Shown here: positions 8,640 through 19,512 of the stretch, in pieces | Numbering within the stretch: the stretch's first letter is position 1 | How the letters are laid out: each line of letters starts with the position of its first letter | Source: Chamaea fasciata | Taxonomy: Eukaryota > Chordata > Aves > Passeriformes > Sylviidae | Assembly: GCA_029207755.1 (NCBI GenBank) | Contig: JARCOQ010000096.1 | Location: 124,001 to 188,000 of the forward strand | Direction of reading: 5' to 3' | DNA length: 64,000 nucleotides | Position numbers and translations under genes: made by a program | Notes under the pieces: generated by a model | Seen by the model: only the letters and a program-made list of their open reading frames with translations | Told to the model about the DNA's origin: nothing | The model's database searches: none

Positions 8640-10235
8640 CGATGTTCTCTTCACTGGCTCCTGCTGCTGTTCTTGGGACACTGGTTCTCTGAATCCAGCA
8701 GATGGCCTTAGTTCTGCAGATCTTTGTCCAAAAATTGCTTGGATTTCCAAGTTAGTGGAGGATGGGCTGTCGTCTTTGCGGACAGGAGGTGCGCTGGGTT
8801 GTTGGTTTGATGGTTCCAATACAATATGTTTGGGACAGAGCCAATTAGAAATTATTTTAGCCAATTTATCATATGGCAATTTATTCATTACTTCTCGTGG
8901 AACTCCCCTTTTCAGTCCTAGCCACCACCGTTGCTGCCAGTTGGAAATTTGTTTTCCCTTTTCTGATTTTTCATTAGGAGAGGCAATGTTCCTGACTCCT
9001 CTGGGTTTTTCTTGTTTGTCCTCTGAGTACTTCACTGGTCCATATTTTCTACTGTAACTTATTAACTCCTCTGCTACCTCACTCCATGTCCAAAGTTTAT
9101 GACTGGTGTTATATTGTGTGCTAGGAGTTGTAAAAGGTGAGGAGTCAGTGGAGTCAGTGGAACCAGTTTGATCTCTTGTATGGCCAAGAAATCTTTCAAG
9201 TCTATCTACCAGAGAGATAGATGCTCTTGTTTATTGAAGAAGAATTGCTGTTGGTTTTAGAGACTCTGGCAAACCTCGAATTGGGGGGGTCATGATCTCA
9301 GGTTTGACAGGCTGTTGCATTGGTGACTCATAGCCAGAGATTAATTTCCTTTCATGTATCATTTGCAAGCATGCAGCTTTGTGTATGTTTTCTAGGAGTT
9401 TGTCTGGAGTGCCGAGTCTTGCCAGAGGGTCGCCCCTCTCAAGGGGGTTTAACCCCCCTGCCCAGTAAGCTGCACGCTGTGTCAGGGACCATGGAGCACG
9501 TGTATTTCCTGTTGTTAAGAAAACTCCATGTCCCCAATAGCCACTTGCTTCTTGTTCACTTAATTGAATTTGGTCACCCCCAGTGAGTGAGACTCTAAAA
9601 ACATACTCCGTCTCTGATTCACTAGGGAGGCGGGAGTATTCTTTCTTTAATTTAGCTAATTCAGTGGCCATGTATGGTATTTCTTTGGTGGTTATGTGGG
9701 GATCATGATCCTCTTCATTTATAGAATTATATTCTGTTTTGATGAGAGGTCTCAAGTTGGAGCAACAGTGTTCCCCACAATTTTGCATGTGTTCTAATTC
9801 TTTCTGAGAGTATATTTGTTTAATGTTTTATGTCTCCTTTCTTTCTGTTTCTGTGGGTGAATCTGCAGATTTTAAGTTTTTACTTCACCCTTCTGCAAGG
9901 GAAGTCTGCAGCAAATAATTCTTTCTTTCCTGTTCTAATTGTGTTTGCAAAGCTTCTACCAAATTTAATAGGGATTCTATTACTGCTTTTTCTTCACTTA
10001 CCCGTTTAAAATGGGGTGCTATGGCTGCCGAGAGACAGGCCCCCAAAACTGAGCAAAGAATGGTTTTATTTCTGCCCAGTTTATATCTAGCATCATGTTG
10101 TAAAGAATATATTCTAGTTACTATGTTTTCAAATTTAAACCAATTATTCTGTGCCCACCTTTCTCCGTCTGGAGAAGGTCCAGTGCCATGTTTCGCTAAC
10201 AAAGCATAAAATGCATTCTTATCTTTTTCACTCAT
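8640..10235 (-). pseudogene. Endogenous retrovirus gag, degenerate and truncated
   Basis: Three minus-strand frames follow one another: 10235-9885, 9788-9231 and 9035-about 8640. The first starts at an ATG (10233-10235) and is a helical, charged, matrix-like segment. The second is a well-preserved block rich in Trp, Tyr and Gly with an AAYWAGGLNPLERGDP core that I associate with gag genes of songbird endogenous retroviruses. The third is basic and Pro/Ser/Gln-rich. Gag would assemble the particle under the membrane. Stops and frame changes separate the three parts. No Cys-His zinc knuckle, protease or polymerase follows; the element breaks off near 8.6 kb. I cannot assign the retroviral class. 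Confidence 0.7.
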
Positions 10236-10641
10236 TTTGTGAAGGGACCAAAACCACTCTCAGGGAGGTATTCTTAAAGTTACACCAAAAGCACAGCTAC
10301 AACTGTGTTTCCCTTCGCTTCCCTGGAATGGGCGAGGAGACCAAAACTGCCTGGGAGGTTCACCTTAGTTACAAATAGTTGTCTCCTCAACTACACCAAG
10401 CAGCCCAAAACACACAAAAAAACCTAACTACAGTCCCATCTTTTGCACAATGAGATCTTTTTGTGAAATCCTGATGACAGGGAGTGCTATTTGCCTGGGT
10501 CTATAAAGTTTGTGGGAATTTTCCCTCGCCCCCCTTGCTTTCTAACAGCGCTCACCGAAGTGGTGTGCTAGGTGCGGCTGAGACGAGGGTCCTTCTCCTT
10601 TTACAAACTGTATAAAACCCGCAACCCCTCTGTCCATCAAG
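10236..10641 (-). other. Untranslated leader of the minus-strand retrovirus
   Basis: This is the roughly 400 base interval between the primer binding site and the gag ATG. It contains an imperfect duplication of a GACCAAAAC, GGGAGGT and TTA-GTTACA pattern (10249-10290 and 10339-10372). No open frame of note is present. A leader of this length is usual for a retrovirus. Confidence 0.5.
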
Positions 10642-10659
10642 ATCCTGTCCATGACGCCA
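10642..10659 (-). other. Primer binding site of the minus-strand retrovirus
   Basis: On the minus strand TGGCGTCATGGACAGGAT begins with the obligatory TGG. It lies six bases after a CA that ends the LTR (complement of the TG at 10666). The priming tRNA is not one I can name from this sequence. It clearly differs from the tRNA-Trp site at 1661, so at least two retroviral lineages are represented in the first 12 kb. Confidence 0.55.
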
Positions 10660-10665
10660 ATTTAA

Positions 10666-11200
10666 TGTCAGGGTCCGCAAATATATGCGGGGAAGCTGAT
10701 GGTTTGTTTTAAGGATCTCAAGGTGCAAAAGACACAGCAGGGGACAACTCAGTTTACTCAATCAAAAATGCACCTTTACTTAGTGCCAACAAATGCGATA
10801 GTGGAGATTTGAAGGGAAATAAAGGATAGCGAGAAAAGAGAAAGAGGAGGTGGGTTATAGCTACCAACAGAGAGACGAAATCCTCGTGGTCTGGCCAATA
10901 GATCCGTCTTCTTCTGTGGGGAGATCTCAAAGTCTGTGGTTAACTCAGGGGTCCTTATAGTCCTCTCCGAAGCCACAGGCAGTTGGCCAAACAGGTGGGG
11001 GAAATCATTACAGTGTGTTCGTTTTGAGAACTCAGAACAGGTCAGCCGTCAGCAGGTACAGTGTCAACCAGTACAAGTCAGCAGGCGCAGTCTCTTCACC
11101 GTGACTTGCCCATTGTTTCTGCTCAGGTTCTGATGTTCCGATAGAAATGCGTGCTGGGTTTTTTCCATCAAACACACCGGCAGGCAGCACTTGGTCAACA
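10666..11200 (-). mobile_element. 5' LTR of the minus-strand retrovirus
   Basis: The element-internal edge is the TG at 10666-10667, reading CA on the minus strand, directly before the primer binding site. Minus-strand signals are in the right order: a CTATAA motif at about 10855-10860 and a variant polyadenylation signal AGTAAA at about 10773-10778, some 110 bases from the LTR end. The outer edge is not resolved; I place it near 11.2 kb, before the minisatellite. No flanking target duplication could be identified. Confidence 0.6.
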
Positions 11201-11324
11201 TCCCACCTCAGCCAGGCCAGAACTCCTGTGCTGAGATTTTAAAGTCCCTTTTAGGGGTTTCAGTCTCTGTCCTTGACGATGGTCGTGAGGCAGATGAGGG
11301 ATCTTTGGACTGTCTCTTACACAT

Positions 11325-12095
11325 GGGGCCCTGCAGTGTCACAAGGGCCCTTTGCTTCCATGATGCCCTACAGTGTCACAACGGTGGCCTTGGTCCAATG
11401 GGGCCCCAAAGTGACACAATGGTCACTTGTTTCCATGAGACCTTGTAGGATCACAATGATCTCCTTGGCTCTGCAGTGTCACAATTGGACTCCTGGTTAA
11501 AGGAGACCCCAAAGTGTCACAATGGATCCTTGTTTCCATAAAGTCTCACTGGGTCACCATATTCTCATCAGTTCAATCAGGCCCCACAGTGTCCCAATGG
11601 TCTACTTGGCTCAGCAGTTTTGAAATGGCCTTGGTTCCATGAGGCCCTGCTGTGCCACACAGACCCTTGGTTACACAAGACCCCACAGTGCCACAAGGAT
11701 CCCCTTTGCTTTCATAACACCCAAAAGTGTCATAATGGCCCCTTGGTTCTCGGAGGCCCCTCAATGTCACAATGGACCACTTGGTTTCCTTGGCCTCCCC
11801 TGTGTCACAAGGGTTCCTTTATTCCATGAGCCCTTGTAGTGCCACACCGCTCTCCTTGGTTCCATGAGGGCCTGAAGTGTCACAATGTCCCATTGCTTCT
11901 ATGGGGCCCCAGAGTGCCACAATGGCCCCTTGGTTCCGCAGTATCGCAAAGGACACTTATGGTTCCTTGAGGCCCCAAAGTGTCACAGTGGCCCCTTGTT
12001 TCCATGGGGACCCCAGTGTCATAAGGGTCTCCTTGGTTCCACAGTGTGACAATGCACCCTTGGTTACAGGAAGCCCTGCAGTGTCACAATGGACA
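11325..12095. repeat. Minisatellite, unit about 37 bp, about 20 units
   Basis: The unit reads approximately CAGTGTCACAATGG, then CCCTTGGTTCCATGAGGCCC. The GTGTCACAA core recurs at about 11336, 11371, 11410, 11450, 11477, 11514, 11691, 11728, 11766, 11803, 11841, 11877, 11913, 11979, 12014, 12044 and 12081, with more diverged units between. Units differ by substitutions and short indels. The open frames through the array come from its regular composition and are not genes. One isolated unit occurs at 1131-1185. Confidence 0.85.
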
Positions 12096-12098
12096 TTT

Positions 12099-12412
12099 GC
12101 AAGGCTGGAACTGCTCTGGAGCCAGGCTGAGAGAGCTGGAGCTGTTCAGCCTGGGTGTGAGAAGGCTCCAGGGAGACATTGGAGTCCATTCCAGCACCTA
12201 AAGGGGCTTTGAGAGAGCTGGAGAGGGACTTTGAACAAAGTGACAGGAAAAGAGGGAATGGCCATCAGAGTGACAGGACAACAGGGAATGGCCATGAGGG
12301 GAAGGAGGGCAGGTTTAGATAGTATATTGGGAAGAAATTCTCCCAGTGAGGATGGTGAGGCCCTGGCACAGGTTACCCAGAGAGGCTGCAGACTCCCCAC
12401 CTCTGGCCGTGT
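12099..12412 (+). mobile_element. CR1 LINE 3' region
   Basis: The sequence follows the typical avian CR1 3' part in order: CTCTGGAGCCAGGCTGAGAG, GCTGTTCAGCCTGG, GAAGGCTCCAGGGAGAC, ACCTAAAGGGGCT, GAGAGGGACTTTG, GGGCAGGTTTAGAT, TATTGGGAAGAAATTCT, and GAGGCCCTGGCACAGGTT. A segment around 12240-12300 is duplicated in tandem (GACAGGA-AA-AGGGAATGGCCAT appears twice), a local change within this copy. It starts immediately after the minisatellite. Confidence 0.9.
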
Positions 12413-15400
12413 TCCCTATACATCATTTTTGGTTACATATTGCAACCTAAGACACTCTGGCACCTTCCTTTCCCCATCAGCGGGGCACAGAGCCAAGGAA
12501 CCCTAAGGGCATGGTGCAGGGGAGGTTGGCACGGGAGGGTGGAAGGGAAGAGGGTGCTTGCAGTGCTCCATCCCACTGAGATGGGAGCAAAGAAGGTCTC
12601 ATTGCTCCCCTCACCCAGAGTTGTTCCAGATACATCCCTGAAGAGGTTATAGCTCTGTAAAGGAAGAGCAGGTTGTGAAGAGAGAAAAGATTTGAGACAG
12701 CTAAGATTTGAAACATCCAAGGAACCACAAATATGGTGTGTAGCAAATAGTTTGGCATGAAATCAATATTAAACGTCTGTTAATGACGTAGCATCTTGGC
12801 TGAAAAATCTCAGCAAGGGCTCCCATTGCAAGTCTAAAGCCTAACTGGTGTTTTTTGTTTGTTTCATGAATGTGCAGCCATCATGATAAAGTCAGACACC
12901 ATAAAAAGAAGGCTTGCACACCAGATGTGTTTGCTTTATAAAGGATAGAGTACCTTCTCTCCCAGCAATGCACACATGTAATACCAGCTTGGATGCAGCA
13001 ACAGGAGGCACTGGACCATTTAAATGTACAAATATCAGTCTGTAATGTCAGTGTTGCAGATGAGAAAGTACAATTTGGTGTCTTCTCTGTGTTGAGGGTT
13101 ATCGTTATTACAGTGTGGGTGGTAGGGGGCTGCTGCATGTAGACATTTGTCCCTACAATCATTGTGCCTTTTAGACAATCTTCCTGTCACTTGACTGTTT
13201 CTAGGCTGTCTCTGTGCCGCTAAAAGGAGTTGGACTGTCGCAACACTCCTGCCTGCCACTGTCGAGCTCGTGGAGGAGAAGTGGCTTAAGTACTGCTGAT
13301 GAGTGTTATCTGTAATTTACCAAGAAAAGCAGAAATTTTCAGGGTTAAAATTCTGCCCTCTCATATCTTTTCTGGGTGCTATTTTATTTTTAATGTACTC
13401 TTACAAGGTAGCTTTGAAGTCGTTTCACATAAAAGAGCCTCCAGCCGTACATCCTACAAAACGCACGTAGACCTCATTTAATCATTCTTTTTATTCCTCT
13501 GACTCGAGTGTGATCTCTGATCCACTCTCACTGGTGGAGCTGGCACTTTATCTTCATCCAAATTTATTCTTGATCTAATTCAACAGAACACACAGCAGAA
13601 CAGATTTCCAAAGTGAAATAACAGCCAGTTAAATATTGTTTAAGCCTACCACATACAGAGGCAACAATTTCAATTTCTTCAGAATTATGTTACATCTTCA
13701 ACAAACACGATGATTCTTCCTCCTCCTCTTTAAGACCCCATCTAAGTCACAGCATGCCCACTGTAGGCCAGACGTATTTTTATGTGATCATTGCTACACC
13801 TTTTCTGTTGGAGTGATTTTTTTTTCATCAGCAGGTTGTGGGATGGGTTTTGTTTTTTTCAAGCAGAAGGTGGGATGGTTCTGGTTGGAACATGAGCTCC
13901 TGAGTGGGGAACTTCACCAGCTCAGTAACAATGAAATTTAGCATTTTGGATCCCGTGGTTCCCAGACCACAGAATTCCCAGGTCATGTGTATTCCTGCAC
14001 TTGTTTTCATCAGAATGAAGTGCAGAGATCAGCAGAAATGCATTTATTGCTCACTTTCATGGAAATACTACTCAGCCTGCAGAAGGAAAATGCTTTGAAA
14101 TTTATTACTGTCCTGAAATTTTGGGTCAGGTGGGAATTGTTAGAATTGTTACCTTTTCCCATCTACCTCTGTATGAATAGAACTGTAGGTCAGCTAAAGT
14201 GCAATTGGATTTAAAAGCTGGGATGTCTTTTTCTCATTAGACAGTAGATGAAGTAGCAAAAAGGTCTCCATTGCACTGATTCATCTGTGTGAAATAACTT
14301 TGCAAGAAACTTTTTTATTTAAGTGTCCCTTTCCTTTCTTCAATAAGCAGCTTCCTAGAAAGTAAAAGAAAAACATTATTAAAGCAAAGTGTGTCCTGGA
14401 TCAATCAAAAATTATTCTTTGTCATCTAGGTGGTATTTCTTGATGTGGTTTTTGCTAGAAAAGGCACTTCGGAAAAGGAAAAGGATCCCCACCAAATCTT
14501 AGCCGTGCAATAATACCTTGTTCAATTATCCTAACATTTTTGTTCCCAAACTTAGAAAATGATAAAAGTATAACAGATATCTTCATTTTATAAGGATATT
14601 CTGTATGAGGTGCCTGTCAAAGCAAAATCACATACAAACCTGGAGTACTCTGGCCTTCAACCTTTGATTTAGTACAAAGGAGAGAATCACAAATGGTCAC
14701 AGACTTCATAAGTTAGCAGCAGCGGTGCTGTCACAATTGTGCCATGACTATGACATGTCATTTCCTCACCGTGATTAACTGTGCTTTACCAGAAACCCAT
14801 TTTTCAGTAGAACAAAATGGGAGAATTAAGTTTCCTTTCTGTTTCACTTTGTCCATTGTGACCATAGACTTCAGCCCGTCTGATCCAAATTGGTTAAATG
14901 TTAGAGCAATTTGGCCTCTTTTCAGCTCCAGTCTTTACTTCCAGCACCTGAAGATGGTGAACTCTGTCTTTCTAAAGGGTAAACTCCTTTTTATTTTCTG
15001 TTATGTAAGCTAATTTGTGAGGGGTTCTCATAATGTCATGTCTGCAAGGAGATGGCAACGAGTGTCTTAAAGTTCAGGCCAAACACGGGCATTTGCTGTT
15101 CGTGCTGTAGGATTAATTAGCACTAACTTAGCTCTTTTCCAAATGTCCACAATCTACAATTCAGAAAACCGAAAGTCTCATCTACAAGTGATCTGAGACC
15201 TTAGACAAATTCCACCAGAAGTGTATTTAGACCAGACATTGGGATTCCTCTGGTGAATCTCTGGCTGTTCCATTGATTCATTATTTTTTTACTTAGCCTT
15301 CAATTCTTTCTCCATTAGTGGCTGTCATATTGCTTACATTTTTATGAGGGCATGACACCTAATTATTACATTTGGCAAACTCTGACATAGCCAAATGCTT

Positions 15401-16255
15401 TTTAATAAATAATAAGGTGTTACTGAATGAAAGCTACTCATATTTTCACCTCTGTTCTCCCTGTGCTGTGTTGCAACCTCGACTCAGAGATAACCAGACC
15501 AACCAAATCCAACACAAGTAAACTTAAACGAGATCCCGAGATCCAGTTCCTTTTCAGGATAATGAGATGATAATTTATGCATAAAGAAGCATTTAATGAA
15601 ATTATTAATTCTGTTTCACCCAGCTCTGAAGGATGGGGGATCAAGCACAGCTCACTAAGGTTTGTTGCAGCATTACTTGGGCAATTTAGATGTGATTCCA
15701 CCTGTGCCATAAGTTATGATCAACTTTGATTCTCCACATTGCACTCGAGTGATTCCTGTGCTGGGTTAATTTCCACAAGGGCTTTCTGATTTGGTTTGGT
15801 TTCTTTCTTTAATTTGCTAATGTGTCTGTTCTCTGGACGTCCATCTGATTATATTTGCTCAGATAACCTATTCATCATGGGAACCAGTGATTTTTCTTTT
15901 CATAACTTGGTTATCTTTGAGCACTTCATCACAAGAAGTTTTTCCTCAGTGACAGATCAACATAATTTTGAACCATGTCTTGCTCAGTTTTTGCCAAGCA
16001 TGGTTCAAGATTGCCTCAGTATATTCTTGGTCTATCCAAAAATTGTTCATCAGAGGCTGCCAACTTTCTCAGGGTCCCTGAAATTTCAAGTTGGGTAACA
16101 GCGAAAGAACATACCTGTGCCCACAATGCTTTTGGAATCTCTTTTCACTTACATCCAATATTCATGGTAGTTCTCAAATAAGTTGGTTTGAAATAATTTG
16201 ATTCTCTTCAGGCTGAAACAGTACAGGAAGAATTGATTTCAAATGTTGTGCGGGG
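12413..16255. other. AT-rich non-coding stretch, no gene recognised
   Basis: No frame has exon-like composition with splice sites and none resembles a known protein. No obvious LTR or CR1 remains were seen. This is the start of the gene desert that continues to the protocadherin exon and is probably intron of that gene. Confidence 0.5.
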
Positions 16256-16320
16256 TTTTGTTTGTTTTTTGTTGTTTTTTTTTTTTTGTTGTTTGTTTTT
16301 TTTTTTTTTTTCTTTTTTAA
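16256..16320. repeat. T-rich low-complexity tract
   Basis: A TTTTGTTTG-type tract with long runs of T, one of several G/T-rich tracts in the window (see also 17821, 25027, 34998, 36373, 40284 and 45659 on the plus strand, and 27903 and 60140 on the minus strand). Confidence 0.8.
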
Positions 16321-19300
16321 ATTAAGGTTCCTAGAATCACAGAGCAAATGAAATGCTGCAAAGACATATTCTGCCTTGGCCAAAAGGAAGAATGTTTTCA
16401 AGATCAAGGGCATAGATGGGTTTGCCATTCTCCAACACATAAGGGGAAAAAATATCCAACAAAACAACAGTATCTTATTTTTTTTATGGTTAGATCATGC
16501 CAGAGACTTGTGAGCCAGCATTCCCAATCCCAGTATCAATTTGTCCACGGCTGTGAGTGCTTCCCTGACAGGGAACACAGGTGTGCTCTCCTGTGGTGCA
16601 GCCAGCACCAGGGCTCAGGGCAGTGCTGGTGGCTGCAGGTGATGCCTTAAGATTTCAGCTTTTATATTTTTCATTTATTTGCAATCCTGCAGTTCTTTAG
16701 TGTATAACTCTAAACTCCACACACAGGGTGAGCTGCTGCTTCCCCATTTTGCTCTGACACAACAATTCCTCCCCAGGCCTGGGGATCAAGGGCACCTCAC
16801 TGCCTCAGGACTGTGAGATGGAAACAAAAGTGAGTTGGGAGGAGCAAACTTGAGGTAAATTGCTTCATTAGCTGAAGCTGTAATTGCAAGATTAACCCCC
16901 AATATGCAAATGGACCAAACTTATACAAGTGTGAAAACGCATGACCTGTGGTCATTTTTGGGTGCAGCCCTTGGGGGGCTTTGTCTGCCCAAACTGTACC
17001 TGAAGCCCCTCCAAAAAATATATTTATTATAAAATTAAAGAACAAAAATAAATATATTTTTATTCCCTTAACTCTGCTTGGCCTCTGTTTTTAGGTAGCC
17101 CCAAAACAGCACCACAGGAGCCATCCCTGCCATGCCAGGTGGATCCCTTGGAGCTCCTGGTGAGGGATAGTCTCCTATTTGTGTGCTCACAGCTCCCTGT
17201 GCTGGTGATCTCTGCTCTTTTCTGTGCCACTAGGCAGCAGAGGGAAGACCTGGCTCTGATCAGGAAAGAGGAGTGAGCCAGGGCACAGCAGCTCTGCCTG
17301 GCAGCAACTCAGAGCTCATCTCAACCCTCCAATCATTTGGGATCTACCCTCTGCTTATATATTACTGCTGATTATATCTTAATGAATGGAGTTGTCATGC
17401 ACAGGGTAGCGAACACATTAATTAAATTCTTGGTAATTTTCATGACTCTGGGCCTGCAATGATAAAATACTGCTACCTTAGTTATTTCTCCTTAATTGCC
17501 CCTGGCTTCCAGGTGAGTCCACAGTGGATTTACTGCACATGTGCATTTGCAAGCAGTGGCAGGGGTTACAGGAGCTGGGTGAAACAAGTAAACTGTAACA
17601 CATGCAAAAAAAGTTTTAAAATTTCAAACAGAAATAGGTAACTTTAAGGGACTCCTCTTTTTTTTGAAAGCACCAATCACAGTGGTGGTTAAATACACAC
17701 CAGATCTGTGCTTTCAGACAGTTCAGATGTAATTTTACCAGCCCTTTGAGAATTAATTTTGTGCCTTTCCATCTATTCCATGTGTAATCTATACATTCTC
17801 ACTATAAAAATATTAGTTGGTGGGGTTTTTTTGGTTTTTTTGTGTTTTTTTTTTTTTCTGGTTCACGTCTTGCTAAATATTTTATGCCAGTAGCTTGCAC
17901 TGAAAACAAAAAACTGCAACACTGAGGAGAAAAAGAAGAAAAAGCTACTCCTGCTCTCTCTGTTCCAATGTGGAGAATAAAGGAGGAGACTTAATCAAAT
18001 GGATACATCCTTTGGTGTACGTAACAGCCTGGCACTGGTATGAGTTCTCTTCTGAGCTTTGTAAATGAAAGTCAGGAGTTCAGTGGAGTATTGTAAACTG
18101 CATCAGCTGGGGATTTATAAAGGGAATATATGGCCAAAGGATTCTCCTTCAGGGCTTCAGCTGCTCAGGAAATGGGCAGCCTCATGGAATACAGACAGAG
18201 GCATAGAAATATTCAGAAACTCCCAAGTTTTGTTAAAATGGAAAAGGGAAATACTTCAAGGGTAAGTTGAACTGTGGTTTTTTACTGGATATTTCAGGAA
18301 GAATGGAATATAATAACAAAATAAGCTCTTATAATGATGACTATTAGAAAAGTGCGGATCAAATGGTTAAGCTGTTCTGCCATTGTTCACAAATCTCTGG
18401 CCTTCTTTTTTATTATCTGAATAATGCTTCTGCAATCCTGTAGCCCAGGAATAAATCCCTGCCCATGGTAAGAAAGCTGAGGAAATCTCATTGTTTTGAA
18501 CATTTTTTAATTAGTTTGGATGAAGGGGGGAAAAGCCAATTCAGGCAAAACAAGAATAGTTCTCAGCAGAACTTGTTCTGTGTTTCCTTTCACCTGACTT
18601 AAACCAGAAGCAGATTTTGAAAATAAGCTTATATTAATTTCAGAATCTTCTAAAGTATGGGGTGTTTTGGGACTCAGATGGTTTGAAAAGGACATGAGAT
18701 GAGTCTGAAAAGTTATATGAAGGGATATTTTAGTATGTGGTTCGTTCCTCCTACCTCAGGCATCGGGATGTGGACTACCAAGGTTAGAATGACCCTGTTT
18801 TCCTCTTCCCATCTTGTTTTTGCTTTGTTTTTAAGCAATTCTTTAGTTTTAAGTACCTGTTCTACTTAAATCTACCTTAAATCTACTTTTCTTTTAGCAG
18901 TCACAGTCCAATTTATTTTGTATTCAGTTACCTGAAGGCCTCACTTGTGCCCATAAATAAAATAAATTAAAACAGAATCCGAGTTTTAAGTCTGCTTCCT
19001 GGCAGTTATTCACTACATTGAATGCAATGTAATTAATTACTCAGTTTCTTAAGAGACTTGTAATGCTGGATATCTTGATACATCTGGACTGGAAAAGCAA
19101 TATTTGAATTTCTGTTCTTATTGCTGGATTTCTCCCCATTAAAAAAAAAAACACAGACCCATGCTACAATTATTTATACTATTTAGCCACGGCTAGGGGG
19201 TGATTGCAGATCTATGGATTCACAGATAGCAATCCTTTCATCACCCAGTTGTGTGTTTCACGAGCACAGGATTTGGAGATTGTGACAGTTGCCATGGCAC

Positions 19301-19470
19301 CCACATGTGTGCCAGGAAGATTGTTGGGAAAGGGTGATTTATGTTCACAACAAACTGAATTTAAAAAAAAAAAAAAAGAAAGTGATCAGAAGTGAATGGT
19401 ACATTTTAAGCTGAAATAATTTTTTTTAGATGTTTTTTCTTTTTGCTGTGAGGCCAAAGTTGTGATGCTC

Positions 19471-19473
<3 letters not shown>

Positions 19474-19509
<36 letters not shown>
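19474..19509. repeat. Homopolymer run of 36 A
   Basis: Uninterrupted A run. It could be the tail of an old retrocopy on the plus strand, but the sequence before it shows no recognisable open frame or repeat consensus and no flanking duplication was found. Confidence 0.9.

Positions 19510-19512
<3 letters not shown>

Noticed and set aside
11325..12095. Regular repeats with variable inserts, CRISPR-like at first glance
   Set aside because: The genome is avian, the units are contiguous with no unique spacers, and unit divergence is that of a minisatellite.
19474..19509. Poly-A run as the tail of a processed retrocopy
   Set aside because: No gene-like sequence precedes it and no flanking target duplication was found.
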